The position numbers and the translations under genes are program-made. A stretch of 14,722 nucleotides of DNA from contig JAFMSC010000051.1 of assembly GCA_017353825.1 (NCBI GenBank), forward strand, positions 1 to 14,722, written 5' to 3'. Below are positions 7,170 through 13,898 of the stretch, in pieces. Source of the DNA: Hyphomicrobiaceae bacterium. Its GTDB lineage: Bacteria > Pseudomonadota > Alphaproteobacteria > Rhizobiales > Hyphomicrobiaceae. How positions within the stretch are numbered: position 1 is the stretch's first letter; the number at the start of each line of letters is the position of its first letter. Under the pieces are notes generated by a model, which made no database searches, was not told the origin of the DNA, and saw only the letters and a program-made list of their open reading frames with translations.

Positions 7170-8597
7170 ATGCAGAACTCGGCCAAGATATGGCGGCTCG
7201 TGGATGCACGCAAAGCAGCCTACGAGCGGCTTTCAGACCGGGTCTGGGACACGCCGGAGATCTGCTACACCGAGTACCGTTCTCTGGCCGAGCACCGTGC
7301 CTTGTTGGATGAGGAGGGTTTCCGCATCACCGAGACTCTCGCCGGCATCCCCACGGCCATCATGGGAGAAGCCGGTGATGGCGGGCCGGTGATCGCCATC
7401 CTCGGTGAGTACGATGCCCTGCCCGGGCTGTCCCAAGTGGCAGGCATCGCCGAGCCCAGGGAAGTCGAACCGGGCGGCCATGGGCACGGTTGCGGCCACA
7501 ATATGCTGGGCTCTGCCGCCCTGCTCGCCGCCGTCGCCGTCAAGAACTACCTGGCCGTGGAGGGCATCAAAGGACGCGTGCGCTATTACGGCTGCCCGGC
7601 CGAGGAAGGGGGCGCAGCCAAAGTGTTCATGGTGCGCGCTGGCTGCTTCCAGGATGTCGATATCGCGATCACCTGGCACCCTGCCGCCATCAACCGGGTC
7701 GACGACGCGATGAGCCTCGCCAATACGCGGCTCGACTTTGCGTTCAGAGGGCGTGCCTCCCACGCGGCCGCCGCCCCCCACCTCGGCCGCAGCGCACTCG
7801 ACGCTGTGGAACTCATGAATGTTGGCGTCAACTATATGCGCGAGCATGTGCCCTCAGATGCGCGCATCCACTACGCCATGCTCGATTCAGGCGGAGTGGC
7901 ACCCAACGTGGTACAGGCCACCGCGAAGGTGCGCTATGCCGTACGCGCACGCGACCTGCCGGGCATGCGCGCGCTCATTGAGCGGGTCAAGAAGGTGGCC
8001 GCGGGCGCGGCATTGATGAGCGAGACGCAGGTGGACGTGAAGGTGGTGAGCGCGGTGTCGAACCTCCTCGGCAACACGCCGCTCGAGCAAGCCATGCAGG
8101 CCCACATGGATCACCTGGGCCCCCCACCGTTCGATGACGCCGACCGCAAGTATGCCGCCGCCATCCAGGCAACCCTCTCGCAAGAGGACATCGCGTCGGC
8201 CTTCGCCCGCGCCGGGGTGCCGATGAGGAAGGGCTTGGCCCTTTGCGATTTCGTCGTGCCCTACGGCACGAAGGGCGCGCCCATGATGGGTTCGACCGAC
8301 GTAGGCGACGTGAGCTGGGTGGTGCCGACCGTGCAGGCCCGCGTCGCCACCCACGCCATCGGTACGCCCGGACATTCCTGGCAGATCACGGCCCAGGGCA
8401 AGTCCGGCCAGGCCAAGAAAGGCTTGGTGCACGCAGCCAAGGTCATGGCCGGCGTGGCCGTGGACGCGCTGGAGGACCCCAACCTCATCGCCCGAGCCAA
8501 GGCGGACCACAAGGCCCGCACCGACGCAACGCCTTACGCGTGCCCTTTGCCCGCGGAACTGAAGCCACCGATCCAACCGCCACCGACCGGACTCTAA
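7170..8597 (+). CDS. M20-family metallo-amidohydrolase, AbgB-like
   Basis: A 475-residue zinc-type M20D peptidase/amidohydrolase, close in length and layout to E. coli AbgB (p-aminobenzoyl-glutamate hydrolase subunit B, about 481). Expected metal ligands are visible: C108 and H110 in GHGCGHNM, E145/E146 in PAEEGG, H170 in TWHP, and H402 in GTPGHSWQ. The inserted dimerisation ('lid') domain lies at about 185-300, with the family's GRASHAA at 194-200. Members hydrolyse amide bonds of N-acyl or aroyl amino acids. The start at 7170 follows AAGGGGAA at a normal distance; an upstream in-frame ATG at 7125 lacks a good site. AbgB normally works with AbgA, which is absent, so it is either a self-sufficient homologue or paired elsewhere. 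It converges on a Bug receptor gene. Its substrate is unknown; an aromatic-acid amide would suit the neighbourhood. Confidence 0.88.
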   Translation: MQNSAKIWRLVDARKAAYERLSDRVWDTPEICYTEYRSLAEHRALLDEEGFRITETLAGIPTAIMGEAGDGGPVIAILGEYDALPGLSQVAGIAEPREVEPGGHGHGCGHNMLGSAALLAAVAVKNYLAVEGIKGRVRYYGCPAEEGGAAKVFMVRAGCFQDVDIAITWHPAAINRVDDAMSLANTRLDFAFRGRASHAAAAPHLGRSALDAVELMNVGVNYMREHVPSDARIHYAMLDSGGVAPNVVQATAKVRYAVRARDLPGMRALIERVKKVAAGAALMSETQVDVKVVSAVSNLLGNTPLEQAMQAHMDHLGPPPFDDADRKYAAAIQATLSQEDIASAFARAGVPMRKGLALCDFVVPYGTKGAPMMGSTDVGDVSWVVPTVQARVATHAIGTPGHSWQITAQGKSGQAKKGLVHAAKVMAGVAVDALEDPNLIARAKADHKARTDATPYACPLPAELKPPIQPPPTGL

Positions 8598-8620
8598 GCT
8601 GGTGTGGCGATCAACCAGTT
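8598..8620. terminator. Weak stem-loop between convergent genes
   Basis: CTGGT (8599-8603) pairs with ACCAG (8614-8618), extendable by a G-T and an A-T pair to seven pairs, with a 10-base loop. It lies directly after the amidohydrolase stop and before the end of the convergent receptor gene. No T-run follows, so terminator function is weakly supported. Confidence 0.25.
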
Positions 8621-8644
8621 CGGGATGATTGAAACGAGCTCGGG

Positions 8645-9625
8645 TTATTCAGCCTTGATCCCGGAGGCCTTGGCGATTGGCGTCCAGCGCACGATTTCCG
8701 CCTCAAGGAACCTCGTGAACGCCGCGGCATCCATTTTCTCCGCGTCGATACCCTCTTGATCGAGCTGCGCCCTCACCTCCGGCAAATCGATCGCCTTCAC
8801 GACCTCACGGTTTACGCGCGCAACAATGGCGGGAGGCAAGCCCGATGGGCCCGACAGGGAGAACCACGTGGTGGCGATCAGATCCGGGAAATCAAGCTCG
8901 ACAAAGGTCGGCACCGCCGGATAGCGCGCGAGGCGCTTTTTGGCGGTCACCGCGAGGGGTATGACCGCCCCCGATTCGATGTGAGAGAGCGCCGTCGTCC
9001 ATGTCGTGCTGGCAAGCTTGATGTGGCCGCCGAGCAGGTCGAACATGGCGGGGTTGGCCCCTTTGTAAGGCACGTGCGTGAGCTTGAGATCGAGCTTCTG
9101 TGCCAGATAGGCGGCAACGAGGTGCCCCTGGGTGCCTACACCCGGCGAACCGTAGCTCAGCGGCTCGGAGCTGCTGCGCAAGAGCCTCACGAGCTCATCG
9201 AAGGTGCGCACGCCGAGCGAGGGGTGTGCGACCACCACGATCGGCGGCCCGCCGAAATAGGCAATGTGCGTGAAATCGTGGACCGGGTCGTAGTCTGACC
9301 GCTTGTTGGTAATGGGGGCGATGACGTGCGAGGCAACACCGGAGACGACCAGCGTATAACCGTCGGGATCGGCGCGTGCGACCTGGGCCGAGGCGGTCAT
9401 TCCACCCGCACCGCCGCGATTCTCCACGTAGACCTGCTGGCCGAGGCGTTCGGAAAGGGCCTGGGCAAACACGCGCCCAAGCGTGTCGGCCGTTCCGCCT
9501 GGCGAGAACGGCACGACCAGCTTGATCGGGCGCGTCGGCCAATCCTGGGGACGACCAAGCCGCGACCCCGCCACGACAAACATGAGGCCGAGGCCTGCAA
9601 GCAGGATGCGTTGCATAAGCCGCAT
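8645..9625 (-). CDS. Bug-family (tripartite tricarboxylate, TctC-like) periplasmic substrate-binding protein
   Basis: A 326-residue extracytoplasmic receptor, the usual family length. A hydrophobic N-terminal export signal (about 5-20, ILLAGLGLMFVVAG) precedes WPTRPIKLVVPFSPGG, the first strand and ligand loop of all Bug proteins. Further family marks are ADTLGRVFAQ, VYVENRGGAGG, ADPDGYTL and the mid-protein YGSPGVGTQGHL. Such proteins bind carboxylates, including terephthalate (TphC) and isophthalate (IphC), and pass them to a TctA/TctB-type carrier. The start at 9625 (MRLMQRILLAG) has GGGGAGGAG upstream; an earlier in-frame ATG at 9685 would add 20 residues before the signal. It is divergent from the PdxA-like gene across 127 bases, so the two may share regulation. 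No membrane carrier genes are visible; the ligand is unknown. Confidence 0.92.
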   Translation of the reverse strand: MRLMQRILLAGLGLMFVVAGSRLGRPQDWPTRPIKLVVPFSPGGTADTLGRVFAQALSERLGQQVYVENRGGAGGMTASAQVARADPDGYTLVVSGVASHVIAPITNKRSDYDPVHDFTHIAYFGGPPIVVVAHPSLGVRTFDELVRLLRSSSEPLSYGSPGVGTQGHLVAAYLAQKLDLKLTHVPYKGANPAMFDLLGGHIKLASTTWTTALSHIESGAVIPLAVTAKKRLARYPAVPTFVELDFPDLIATTWFSLSGPSGLPPAIVARVNREVVKAIDLPEVRAQLDQEGIDAEKMDAAAFTRFLEAEIVRWTPIAKASGIKAE

Positions 9626-9752
9626 GGAGGCTCCTCCCCTTGCGTCGCCGGCGCCGAACGAATGCGGCCCGCCGATCGCTCGCATTTTTCTTTGGTCGCT
9701 GCGTTTGTGCTATTCTGCTGGAGCCTAGCAAAGGTCATGGCGCAGGTCGAAC
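9626..9752. promoter_or_regulatory. Divergent promoter region between the Bug receptor and PdxA-like genes
   Basis: This 127-base gap must hold start signals for both genes. It contains an AT-richer patch (9683-9720). TATTCT at 9711-9716 is a possible -10 for the plus-strand gene, with a poor -35. On the minus strand the receptor's GGGGAGGAG ribosome binding site lies near 9632-9640. No clear inverted repeat was found. Confidence 0.4.
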
Positions 9753-10763
9753 ATGGTTGTGCGGCACCGCCCGAAGATCGCGATCGCCACCGGGGACGCG
9801 GCCGGCATCGGCCCGGAAATCTCCATCAAGGCCGCCCTGGATCCGGTGGTGCGCGGCTTCGCAACGCCGATCCTGGTTAGCGACCCAACCCTGCTGGAGC
9901 GGCATGCCAAGGCCTGCGGGCTGCCGTCGCGCTTTCATTTGATCGATCGCGTCGATGGGGTGGATTTGACTGGCCACGATCTGGTCGTGCTCGACCCCGA
10001 CTGCCCGGAAGCGGCCGGCATCGGCCTCGGCGAGGTGACGGCAGCCAGCGGTCGCGCGTCACTGGCCTTCGCCAGGGCCGCCATCAAGGCGGCCGTGGCT
10101 GGCGAGGTCGACGCCGTGGTGGCAGCGCCGCAGAACCAGAAGGCCATCGCGCTGGCCGGCATCGCCTTCGACGGCTATCCCTCGTTTGTGGCCCGCGAGA
10201 CGGGGCTCGACCCGCACGATGTTTTCCTGATGCTGTGCTTCGGTGCCACCAAGATTGCGCACTGCACGCTACACGTCAGCGTCAGGGAGGCCGTCTCGCT
10301 GATCACGCCCGAGCGCGTCCGGCGCGTCATCACCGCCACCGACCGTGCGCTGAAGCAGCTCGGCACCGCGGCGCCAGTCATCTACGTCGGCGGGCTCAAC
10401 CCGCACGCCGGCGAGGGCGGCCTGTTCGGCAGCGAGGATTTGAAGATCGTCAAGCCGGCGATCGACCAGGCCGCCGCCGAGGGCATCCGCGCCTCGGGTC
10501 CCTACGGGGTCGACACCATGTTCCACAAGACGGACGCCAATGCCTTCATCGTCATGCTGCACGACCAGGGGCACATTGCCGCCAAGCTGCAGGCGCCGCA
10601 TGCCACCGCCGGCCTGGCCATCGGCAGCCCCATCCTGTTCTCGTCCGTCGCGCACGGCACCGGCCACGATATCGTGGGCAAAGGGCTGGCTTCGCCGAGG
10701 GCGATGATTGAGGCGATCGCGAGGGTGGCCGGCGTGCGCGATCTTCCAGCCGCAGCCCGGTAA
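9753..10763 (+). CDS. PdxA-superfamily dehydrogenase, TphB/IphB-like (probable aromatic cis-dihydrodiol carboxylate dehydrogenase)
   Basis: A 336-residue NAD-dependent, metal-binding dehydrogenase/decarboxylase of the PdxA superfamily. Three metal histidines are recognisable: one in LHVSVREA, one in GLNPHAGEGGLFG and one in MLHDQGHI. GDAAGIGPE near the N-terminus is the family's nucleotide-fold motif. In true PdxA the phosphate-binding segment contains GHTE; here it reads AGIAFDGYPS, and the preceding motif is APQNQKA, not the usual TGPV/TAPxNK. As I recall them, TphB-type enzymes carry the GIAF-GYPS and MLHDQGHI-KL-AP pattern seen here. TphB and IphB oxidise and decarboxylate the cis-dihydrodiols of terephthalate and isophthalate, products of Rieske oxygenases, and such an oxygenase lies 1.4 kb away. 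A vitamin B6 (PdxA) or phospho-threonate/erythronate (PdxA2) role is less likely. The start at 9753 has a modest GCAGG upstream. Confidence 0.9.
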   Translation: MVVRHRPKIAIATGDAAGIGPEISIKAALDPVVRGFATPILVSDPTLLERHAKACGLPSRFHLIDRVDGVDLTGHDLVVLDPDCPEAAGIGLGEVTAASGRASLAFARAAIKAAVAGEVDAVVAAPQNQKAIALAGIAFDGYPSFVARETGLDPHDVFLMLCFGATKIAHCTLHVSVREAVSLITPERVRRVITATDRALKQLGTAAPVIYVGGLNPHAGEGGLFGSEDLKIVKPAIDQAAAEGIRASGPYGVDTMFHKTDANAFIVMLHDQGHIAAKLQAPHATAGLAIGSPILFSSVAHGTGHDIVGKGLASPRAMIEAIARVAGVRDLPAAAR

Positions 10764-10774
10764 GACGTCCGGCC

Positions 10775-10795
10775 GGGGGGTCCGGGTTTGCCCCC
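10775..10795. terminator. Possible G/C hairpin after the PdxA-like gene
   Basis: GGGGG within 10775-10780 can pair with CCCCC at 10791-10795 around a loop of about 10 bases, a dozen bases after the PdxA-like stop and facing the convergent GNAT gene. There is no T-run, so intrinsic termination is only a suggestion. Confidence 0.25.
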
Positions 10796-10848
10796 GTACG
10801 CCAAGCTTGCGAACAGTTGTGGGTGTCCGACACGATCAGGGGCGCCGA

Positions 10849-10862
10849 ACCGCGATCGCGGT
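10849..10862. repeat. 14-bp perfect palindrome between convergent genes
   Basis: ACCGCGATCGCGGT is its own reverse complement and lies between the stops of the PdxA-like and GNAT genes. Being downstream of both, it is unlikely to be an operator; it may form part of a bidirectional terminator, or be chance. Confidence 0.4.
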
Positions 10863-10887
10863 CATCGCGCTCGAGAGCGGCATTGGA

Positions 10888-11406
10888 TCATTCTCCCACT
10901 AAGTCTTTCGCCATAAGAACCTCGTCGTAGTAGCGACCGCCCTGCTTGAGAGCGTTCTTCTCCAGGCCGTACTCCAAAAAGCCCAGTCTCGCGTATAGTC
11001 TGCGTGCTTGCTCGTTGTCCCGCACCACCGTGAGCTGAATCAGCTCAACCTGTTGACGTGCAAGATCACATATCGCTTCGACGAGCCGGCGTCCGACGCC
11101 GGCCTTGCGCGCCACAGGTCGAACGTACATGCCCCAAAGTCCGCCTTTGTGCGCTCGTTTCTGACCCTGCTGGACAGCGAAGTAGGCAACGCCGACCAGT
11201 TGTGCGTTGCGGAACGCGCCGAGCACTGTCCAATCCCCGAGCCGATCCGCGAACCAACTCAGCGGCTTTTCACTTTCAACGTCGAAAGTGCTTCCGAACG
11301 CTTCTGGGTTAGCTTGGAGGGCCTCCAGTCGGATGGCTTGATAGAGGGCGGGGTCGGCTGGATCGTCTCGTGCGAGGCGGCGTATCTCAATGTCGTCAGC
11401 GCTCAT
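10888..11406 (-). CDS. GNAT-family N-acetyltransferase
   Basis: A 172-residue Gcn5-related acetyltransferase covering one whole domain. The acetyl-CoA pyrophosphate loop region is YVRPVARKAGVGRRLVEA (about residues 94-111), fitting the Q/R-x-x-G-x-G/A pattern. NEQARRLYARLGFLEYG follows near 130-147, the usual C-terminal helix and strand with an N-x-x-A-x-x-L-Y-x-x-x-G-F motif. It would transfer an acetyl group from acetyl-CoA to an amine in the cytoplasm; the acceptor cannot be predicted. The start at 11406 has GAGG upstream at a normal distance. The gene and the 270 bases behind it look less GC-rich than the flanking catabolic genes, so it may be a later insertion into the locus. It has no obvious link with the oxygenase cluster. 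Confidence 0.88.
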   Translation of the reverse strand: MSADDIEIRRLARDDPADPALYQAIRLEALQANPEAFGSTFDVESEKPLSWFADRLGDWTVLGAFRNAQLVGVAYFAVQQGQKRAHKGGLWGMYVRPVARKAGVGRRLVEAICDLARQQVELIQLTVVRDNEQARRLYARLGFLEYGLEKNALKQGGRYYDEVLMAKDLVGE

Positions 11407-11675
11407 CGTTCGTCCTCACCAGCGGTCAGGGAACGGCTCAACCGAGCCATTCCTGATACGCCGCACAAGAATAACTTCTGTGACACCCCCAAATCGAGAG
11501 CAAGCTCGACTTCTACTGTCGGTGCACAATCTCCGGCCTCGGTTCGTTAGGTTCCGGAGCACAAATTGCTTGCATGCGTCGGCCGACAGAGACTGCGCCC
11601 GAAGCCAACACGACGAGGCTATCTGCAAACGTTGGTTTGGTCCGAAACTCCGCGGTGCGGGCCGCAGGCCTTAGA
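11407..11675. other. Non-coding spacer of lower GC between the GNAT gene and the oxygenase operon
   Basis: About 270 bases with no gene I can support. It contains two small inverted repeats, GGCTC-aacc-GAGCC near 11436-11449 and TCGAG-agcaag-CTCGA near 11496-11511. The first lies about 30 bases upstream of the GNAT start and could affect its expression. A 70-residue minus-strand frame (11416-11628) shows no domain. The stretch may be decayed remains of an insertion or lost gene. Confidence 0.4.
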
Positions 11676-12188
11676 TCAGGCACGCAGGGCGCGGAGCATG
11701 TCCGCCACATAGGCGTCCGAGCCTGCCACCACCAGCATCAAGGCCCACGGGCGCAACTGCGCGAGGGTGCGCGACAGCGCCGCGTCGCTTGCGGCGTCGC
11801 CACCGATGATGAGGGCAGTGGTGGCGACACGCTTCAAGCTGCACGCTTCGCCAATGATCCCGGCGGCCGGCACGCTCTGGCCGGCGCACGCGATCATCAC
11901 CACCTGGTCGGCGCCGGCGATCTCCTCAAGCAGGTGCCTGGTGCGCCCCGAGAGGTCGCTCAGCCAGGCCTGCACCGAGAACGAAGCGCCGACGGGAGGC
12001 CTGGCGGAGAACGCCGACGCGGTGAGGAACATCGCTCCATCCCAGTGGTCCTGCTCGAGGCGCGCCGCCAGCACCTCGCTCGGCCGGTCGAGCGCCACCA
12101 CCTTCACCGTCCGCGGACGGAAGTTGGGCGCGTCGATGCGGTAGCGGCTCTCGGCGGCGCTGCTGGCGCGGGTCGACTCGCTCCGCAT
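11676..12188 (-). CDS. Uncharacterised 170-residue protein coupled to the Rieske oxygenase
   Basis: I do not recognise this protein. It starts at 12188 (MRSESTRASS), one base after the TAG stop of the oxygenase gene (TAG-C-ATG), so translation is probably coupled by re-initiation. The frame is open upstream to 12332, but that part overlaps the oxygenase and is shadow. An 18-residue polar N-terminus is followed by what looks like an alternating beta-alpha fold. TVKVVALD (27-34), GADQVVMIACAG (92-103), VATTALIIGG (121-130) and WALMLVVAG (148-156) read as parallel strands; EEIAG, PAAGIIGEAC and ADMLRALRA read as helices. There is no export signal or membrane segment, no metal-binding Cys/His cluster, and no catalytic motif I can name. 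Third-codon GC is high, as in the neighbours, and strand-helix periodicity is good, so it is a real gene. An accessory or substrate-handling role for the oxygenase is inferred from position only. Confidence 0.8.
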   Translation of the reverse strand: MRSESTRASSAAESRYRIDAPNFRPRTVKVVALDRPSEVLAARLEQDHWDGAMFLTASAFSARPPVGASFSVQAWLSDLSGRTRHLLEEIAGADQVVMIACAGQSVPAAGIIGEACSLKRVATTALIIGGDAASDAALSRTLAQLRPWALMLVVAGSDAYVADMLRALRA

Positions 12189-12189
12189 G

Positions 12190-13476
12190 CTAGACCGACG
12201 CGTGGGCGACACCCGGACGCACGCTGAGCGCGTCCTTGCCGGCATCCTTGAAGGCCTGGTCGGGCGGCAGGATGAGCGCCGCCGATCGCACGCGCTGATG
12301 CAAGATGTCCACGCCTGGAGGCGCCACGTCACGTTCCATCAGGTTCTTGATGGCGCGCAACAGGCGATGCCGGGCCATGATGATGCCGTTGTCGGTGGAC
12401 ACGAGGTTCTCCTTGGTGCGGTCGACGATGGGGCCCATGCTCTCCTGCAGGGACGCGTCCTGCATGGCGATGCCGGCGACGCCGCTGAAGGTCCGCCCAG
12501 CTTTCTGTGCCGCGCGGTCGATCAGGTAGTCGTTGTCCTTGTTGGCGAGCGGCCGGAAGGTGCCGGGCTGGTACTTGACGTGGATCCCCCTCCCCTCGCG
12601 CATGGCCTCGACTTCGTCCGGAGCCAGCGGGCGGACCGGGTGGTAGTCGAAGCTCCAGGTCCATGAGTTCTCATCGTCGATGGGGATCCAGAAGTGGCCA
12701 TGCACGGGGTGGCCGCCGCGGGGCGGGATCATCGTGAAGGACGGCATTACCCACTGCGTGATGCGCCAATAGTAATGGCCGTTCTCGGCGTTGCGGCGCG
12801 CTCCGACGTAGAGACCACCCGGGCTCTCGACGACCTCGAATACGGGGCGGGAATCGCGCAGGTTGTACTGGTTGCCCTTCGCCCCCTTGAAGAGCGGGTC
12901 GGAGCTTAGCTCGCCGCGGTGCAGGAACGACACGTGGCTGGAATCGATGCCTCCTTCCATGGCCTGCAGCCAGTTCGATTCCTGCAGGCGCTTGGAGACG
13001 AAGCTGTGCCCGGGTGGCACCAGGGCGAATTCCCACTCAGGCAAGGGCGGCTCTTGGTCTGGCGGCCCCATGTAGGTCCACAACACGCCGCCGCGCTCGA
13101 CCAGCGGATAGGACTTGAGCTTGATCTTGGTGCAGAAGCCGCTTTCCTCGGGCTCGGAGGGAACCTCGACGCACTGGCCGGTATAGTCGTACTTCCAACC
13201 GTGATATGGGCAGCGCAGGCCGCTTTCCTCGTTGCGCCCGAACCAGAGCGACACGCCGCGGTGCGCGCAGAACTCATCGATCAGGCCGTAGCGCCCCTGG
13301 GTGTCACGGAAGGCCAGCAGCCGCTCCGAGAGGAGCTTGACGCGCACCGGTGGGCCTTCGTTTTCGGGCAGCTCCTCAGCCAGCAGGGCGGGGAGCCAAT
13401 AGCTGCGGAACAGGCGGCCGCCGGGCGTACCGGGACCGGTCTTAGTCAGCAGGTCGTTGTGCTCTTTCCTCAGCAT
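12190..13476 (-). CDS. Rieske non-heme iron oxygenase, alpha subunit (phthalate/isophthalate dioxygenase-like)
   Basis: A 428-residue ring-hydroxylating oxygenase of the phthalate 4,5-dioxygenase branch, which works as an alpha-only oligomer. The [2Fe-2S] ligands are C70 and H72 (FCAHRG) and C89 and H92 (CPYHGW). The catalytic domain carries EGGIDSSHVSFLH at 174-186: H181 and H186 are the mononuclear-iron histidines and D178 is the likely inter-subunit bridging aspartate. D340 in AMQDASLQES is the probable third iron ligand. The N-terminus (MLRKEHNDLLTKTGPGTPGG) is typical of this branch. It would insert O2 into an aromatic ring, probably of an aromatic carboxylate, though some relatives are O-demethylases. 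No small beta subunit is present, as expected. The start at 13476 has CGGAG about nine bases upstream. The unknown 170-residue gene follows after one base; a ferredoxin gene is divergent. Confidence 0.93.
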   Translation of the reverse strand: MLRKEHNDLLTKTGPGTPGGRLFRSYWLPALLAEELPENEGPPVRVKLLSERLLAFRDTQGRYGLIDEFCAHRGVSLWFGRNEESGLRCPYHGWKYDYTGQCVEVPSEPEESGFCTKIKLKSYPLVERGGVLWTYMGPPDQEPPLPEWEFALVPPGHSFVSKRLQESNWLQAMEGGIDSSHVSFLHRGELSSDPLFKGAKGNQYNLRDSRPVFEVVESPGGLYVGARRNAENGHYYWRITQWVMPSFTMIPPRGGHPVHGHFWIPIDDENSWTWSFDYHPVRPLAPDEVEAMREGRGIHVKYQPGTFRPLANKDNDYLIDRAAQKAGRTFSGVAGIAMQDASLQESMGPIVDRTKENLVSTDNGIIMARHRLLRAIKNLMERDVAPPGVDILHQRVRSAALILPPDQAFKDAGKDALSVRPGVAHASV

Positions 13477-13496
13477 GGGGATGCGCTCCGAGCGGT

Positions 13497-13515
13497 GGCT
13501 ATGCCTATAATAGCC
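13497..13515. promoter_or_regulatory. Divergent promoter with operator-like inverted repeat between oxygenase and ferredoxin genes
   Basis: GGCTAT (13497-13502) and ATAGCC (13510-13515) form a perfect 6-bp inverted repeat around seven bases. It overlaps a consensus TATAAT (13506-13511) facing the ferredoxin gene and, on the minus strand, TATTAT (13512-13507) facing the oxygenase gene. For the minus strand, TTTCCA (13534-13529) is a possible -35 with a 16-bp spacer; no good -35 is seen for the plus strand. A dimeric regulator bound here could control both genes at once. No candidate regulator is encoded nearby. Confidence 0.55.
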
Positions 13516-13574
13516 GTGGGGCGGCCGATGGAAAGCCGCTCAGGCGAACAGGCAAGACCAGCGCGAGTGGCCCG

Positions 13575-13898
13575 ATGTCAGCTGAACCCCGGCGAATAGA
13601 GCTGTGCCAGGCCTGCGATGTCGCCATCGGTTCTTCGCTCAGGGTCGAGGCCGAAGGGCTGGTGCTGGCGGTGTTCAACGTCGCAGGCGAGTTCTTGGTG
13701 ACGGACGACGCGTGTACCCACGGCCCCGGCTCGCTTTCGGAAGGCGAGCTCGAGGGCGAGGTTGTCGAATGCAATTTTCACGGCGGACGGTTCAACGTGA
13801 GGACCGGTGAGGTGGTGGAGCCGCCGTGCATGGTCCCGGTGAAGACCTACCCGGCCGTGGTGGAGCGAGGACGGGTGTTCGTCGAGGTATCGGAGTGA
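13575..13898 (+). CDS. Rieske [2Fe-2S] ferredoxin of an aromatic oxygenase system
   Basis: A 107-residue soluble Rieske ferredoxin, the normal length for oxygenase electron carriers. Cluster ligands are C47 and H49 (ACTHGPG) and C66 and H69 (CNFHGG), the C-x-H / C-x-x-H pattern; GRFNVRTGEVVEPPC after the second pair is typical of this group. There is no signal peptide or membrane anchor, so it is cytoplasmic. It would carry electrons from a reductase to the oxygenase encoded divergently 98 bases away. Phthalate-type oxygenases normally take electrons from a fused flavin/plant-type [2Fe-2S] reductase, so a separate Rieske ferredoxin beside one is atypical. No reductase gene is in the window. 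The start at 13575 (MSAEPRRIEL) is the only plausible one; its ribosome binding site is weak (GAGTGG). Confidence 0.93.
   Translation: MSAEPRRIELCQACDVAIGSSLRVEAEGLVLAVFNVAGEFLVTDDACTHGPGSLSEGELEGEVVECNFHGGRFNVRTGEVVEPPCMVPVKTYPAVVERGRVFVEVSE

Noticed and set aside
6904..7209. 101-residue minus-strand frame between pccA and the amidohydrolase gene
   Set aside because: It covers intergenic DNA and the start of the amidohydrolase gene, has no good ribosome binding site and no recognisable domain.
10849..10862. 14-bp palindrome considered as an operator
   Set aside because: It lies downstream of both convergent genes, so it is kept only as a repeat and not as a regulatory site.
11542..11570. 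GTTAGG/CCTAAC-like bases resembling an integron attC core
   Set aside because: Only one short core is present, with no paired arm, no integrase and no cassette structure.
11416..11628. 70-residue minus-strand frame upstream of the GNAT gene
   Set aside because: No domain, no clear start signal; could be a gene remnant but that cannot be shown here.
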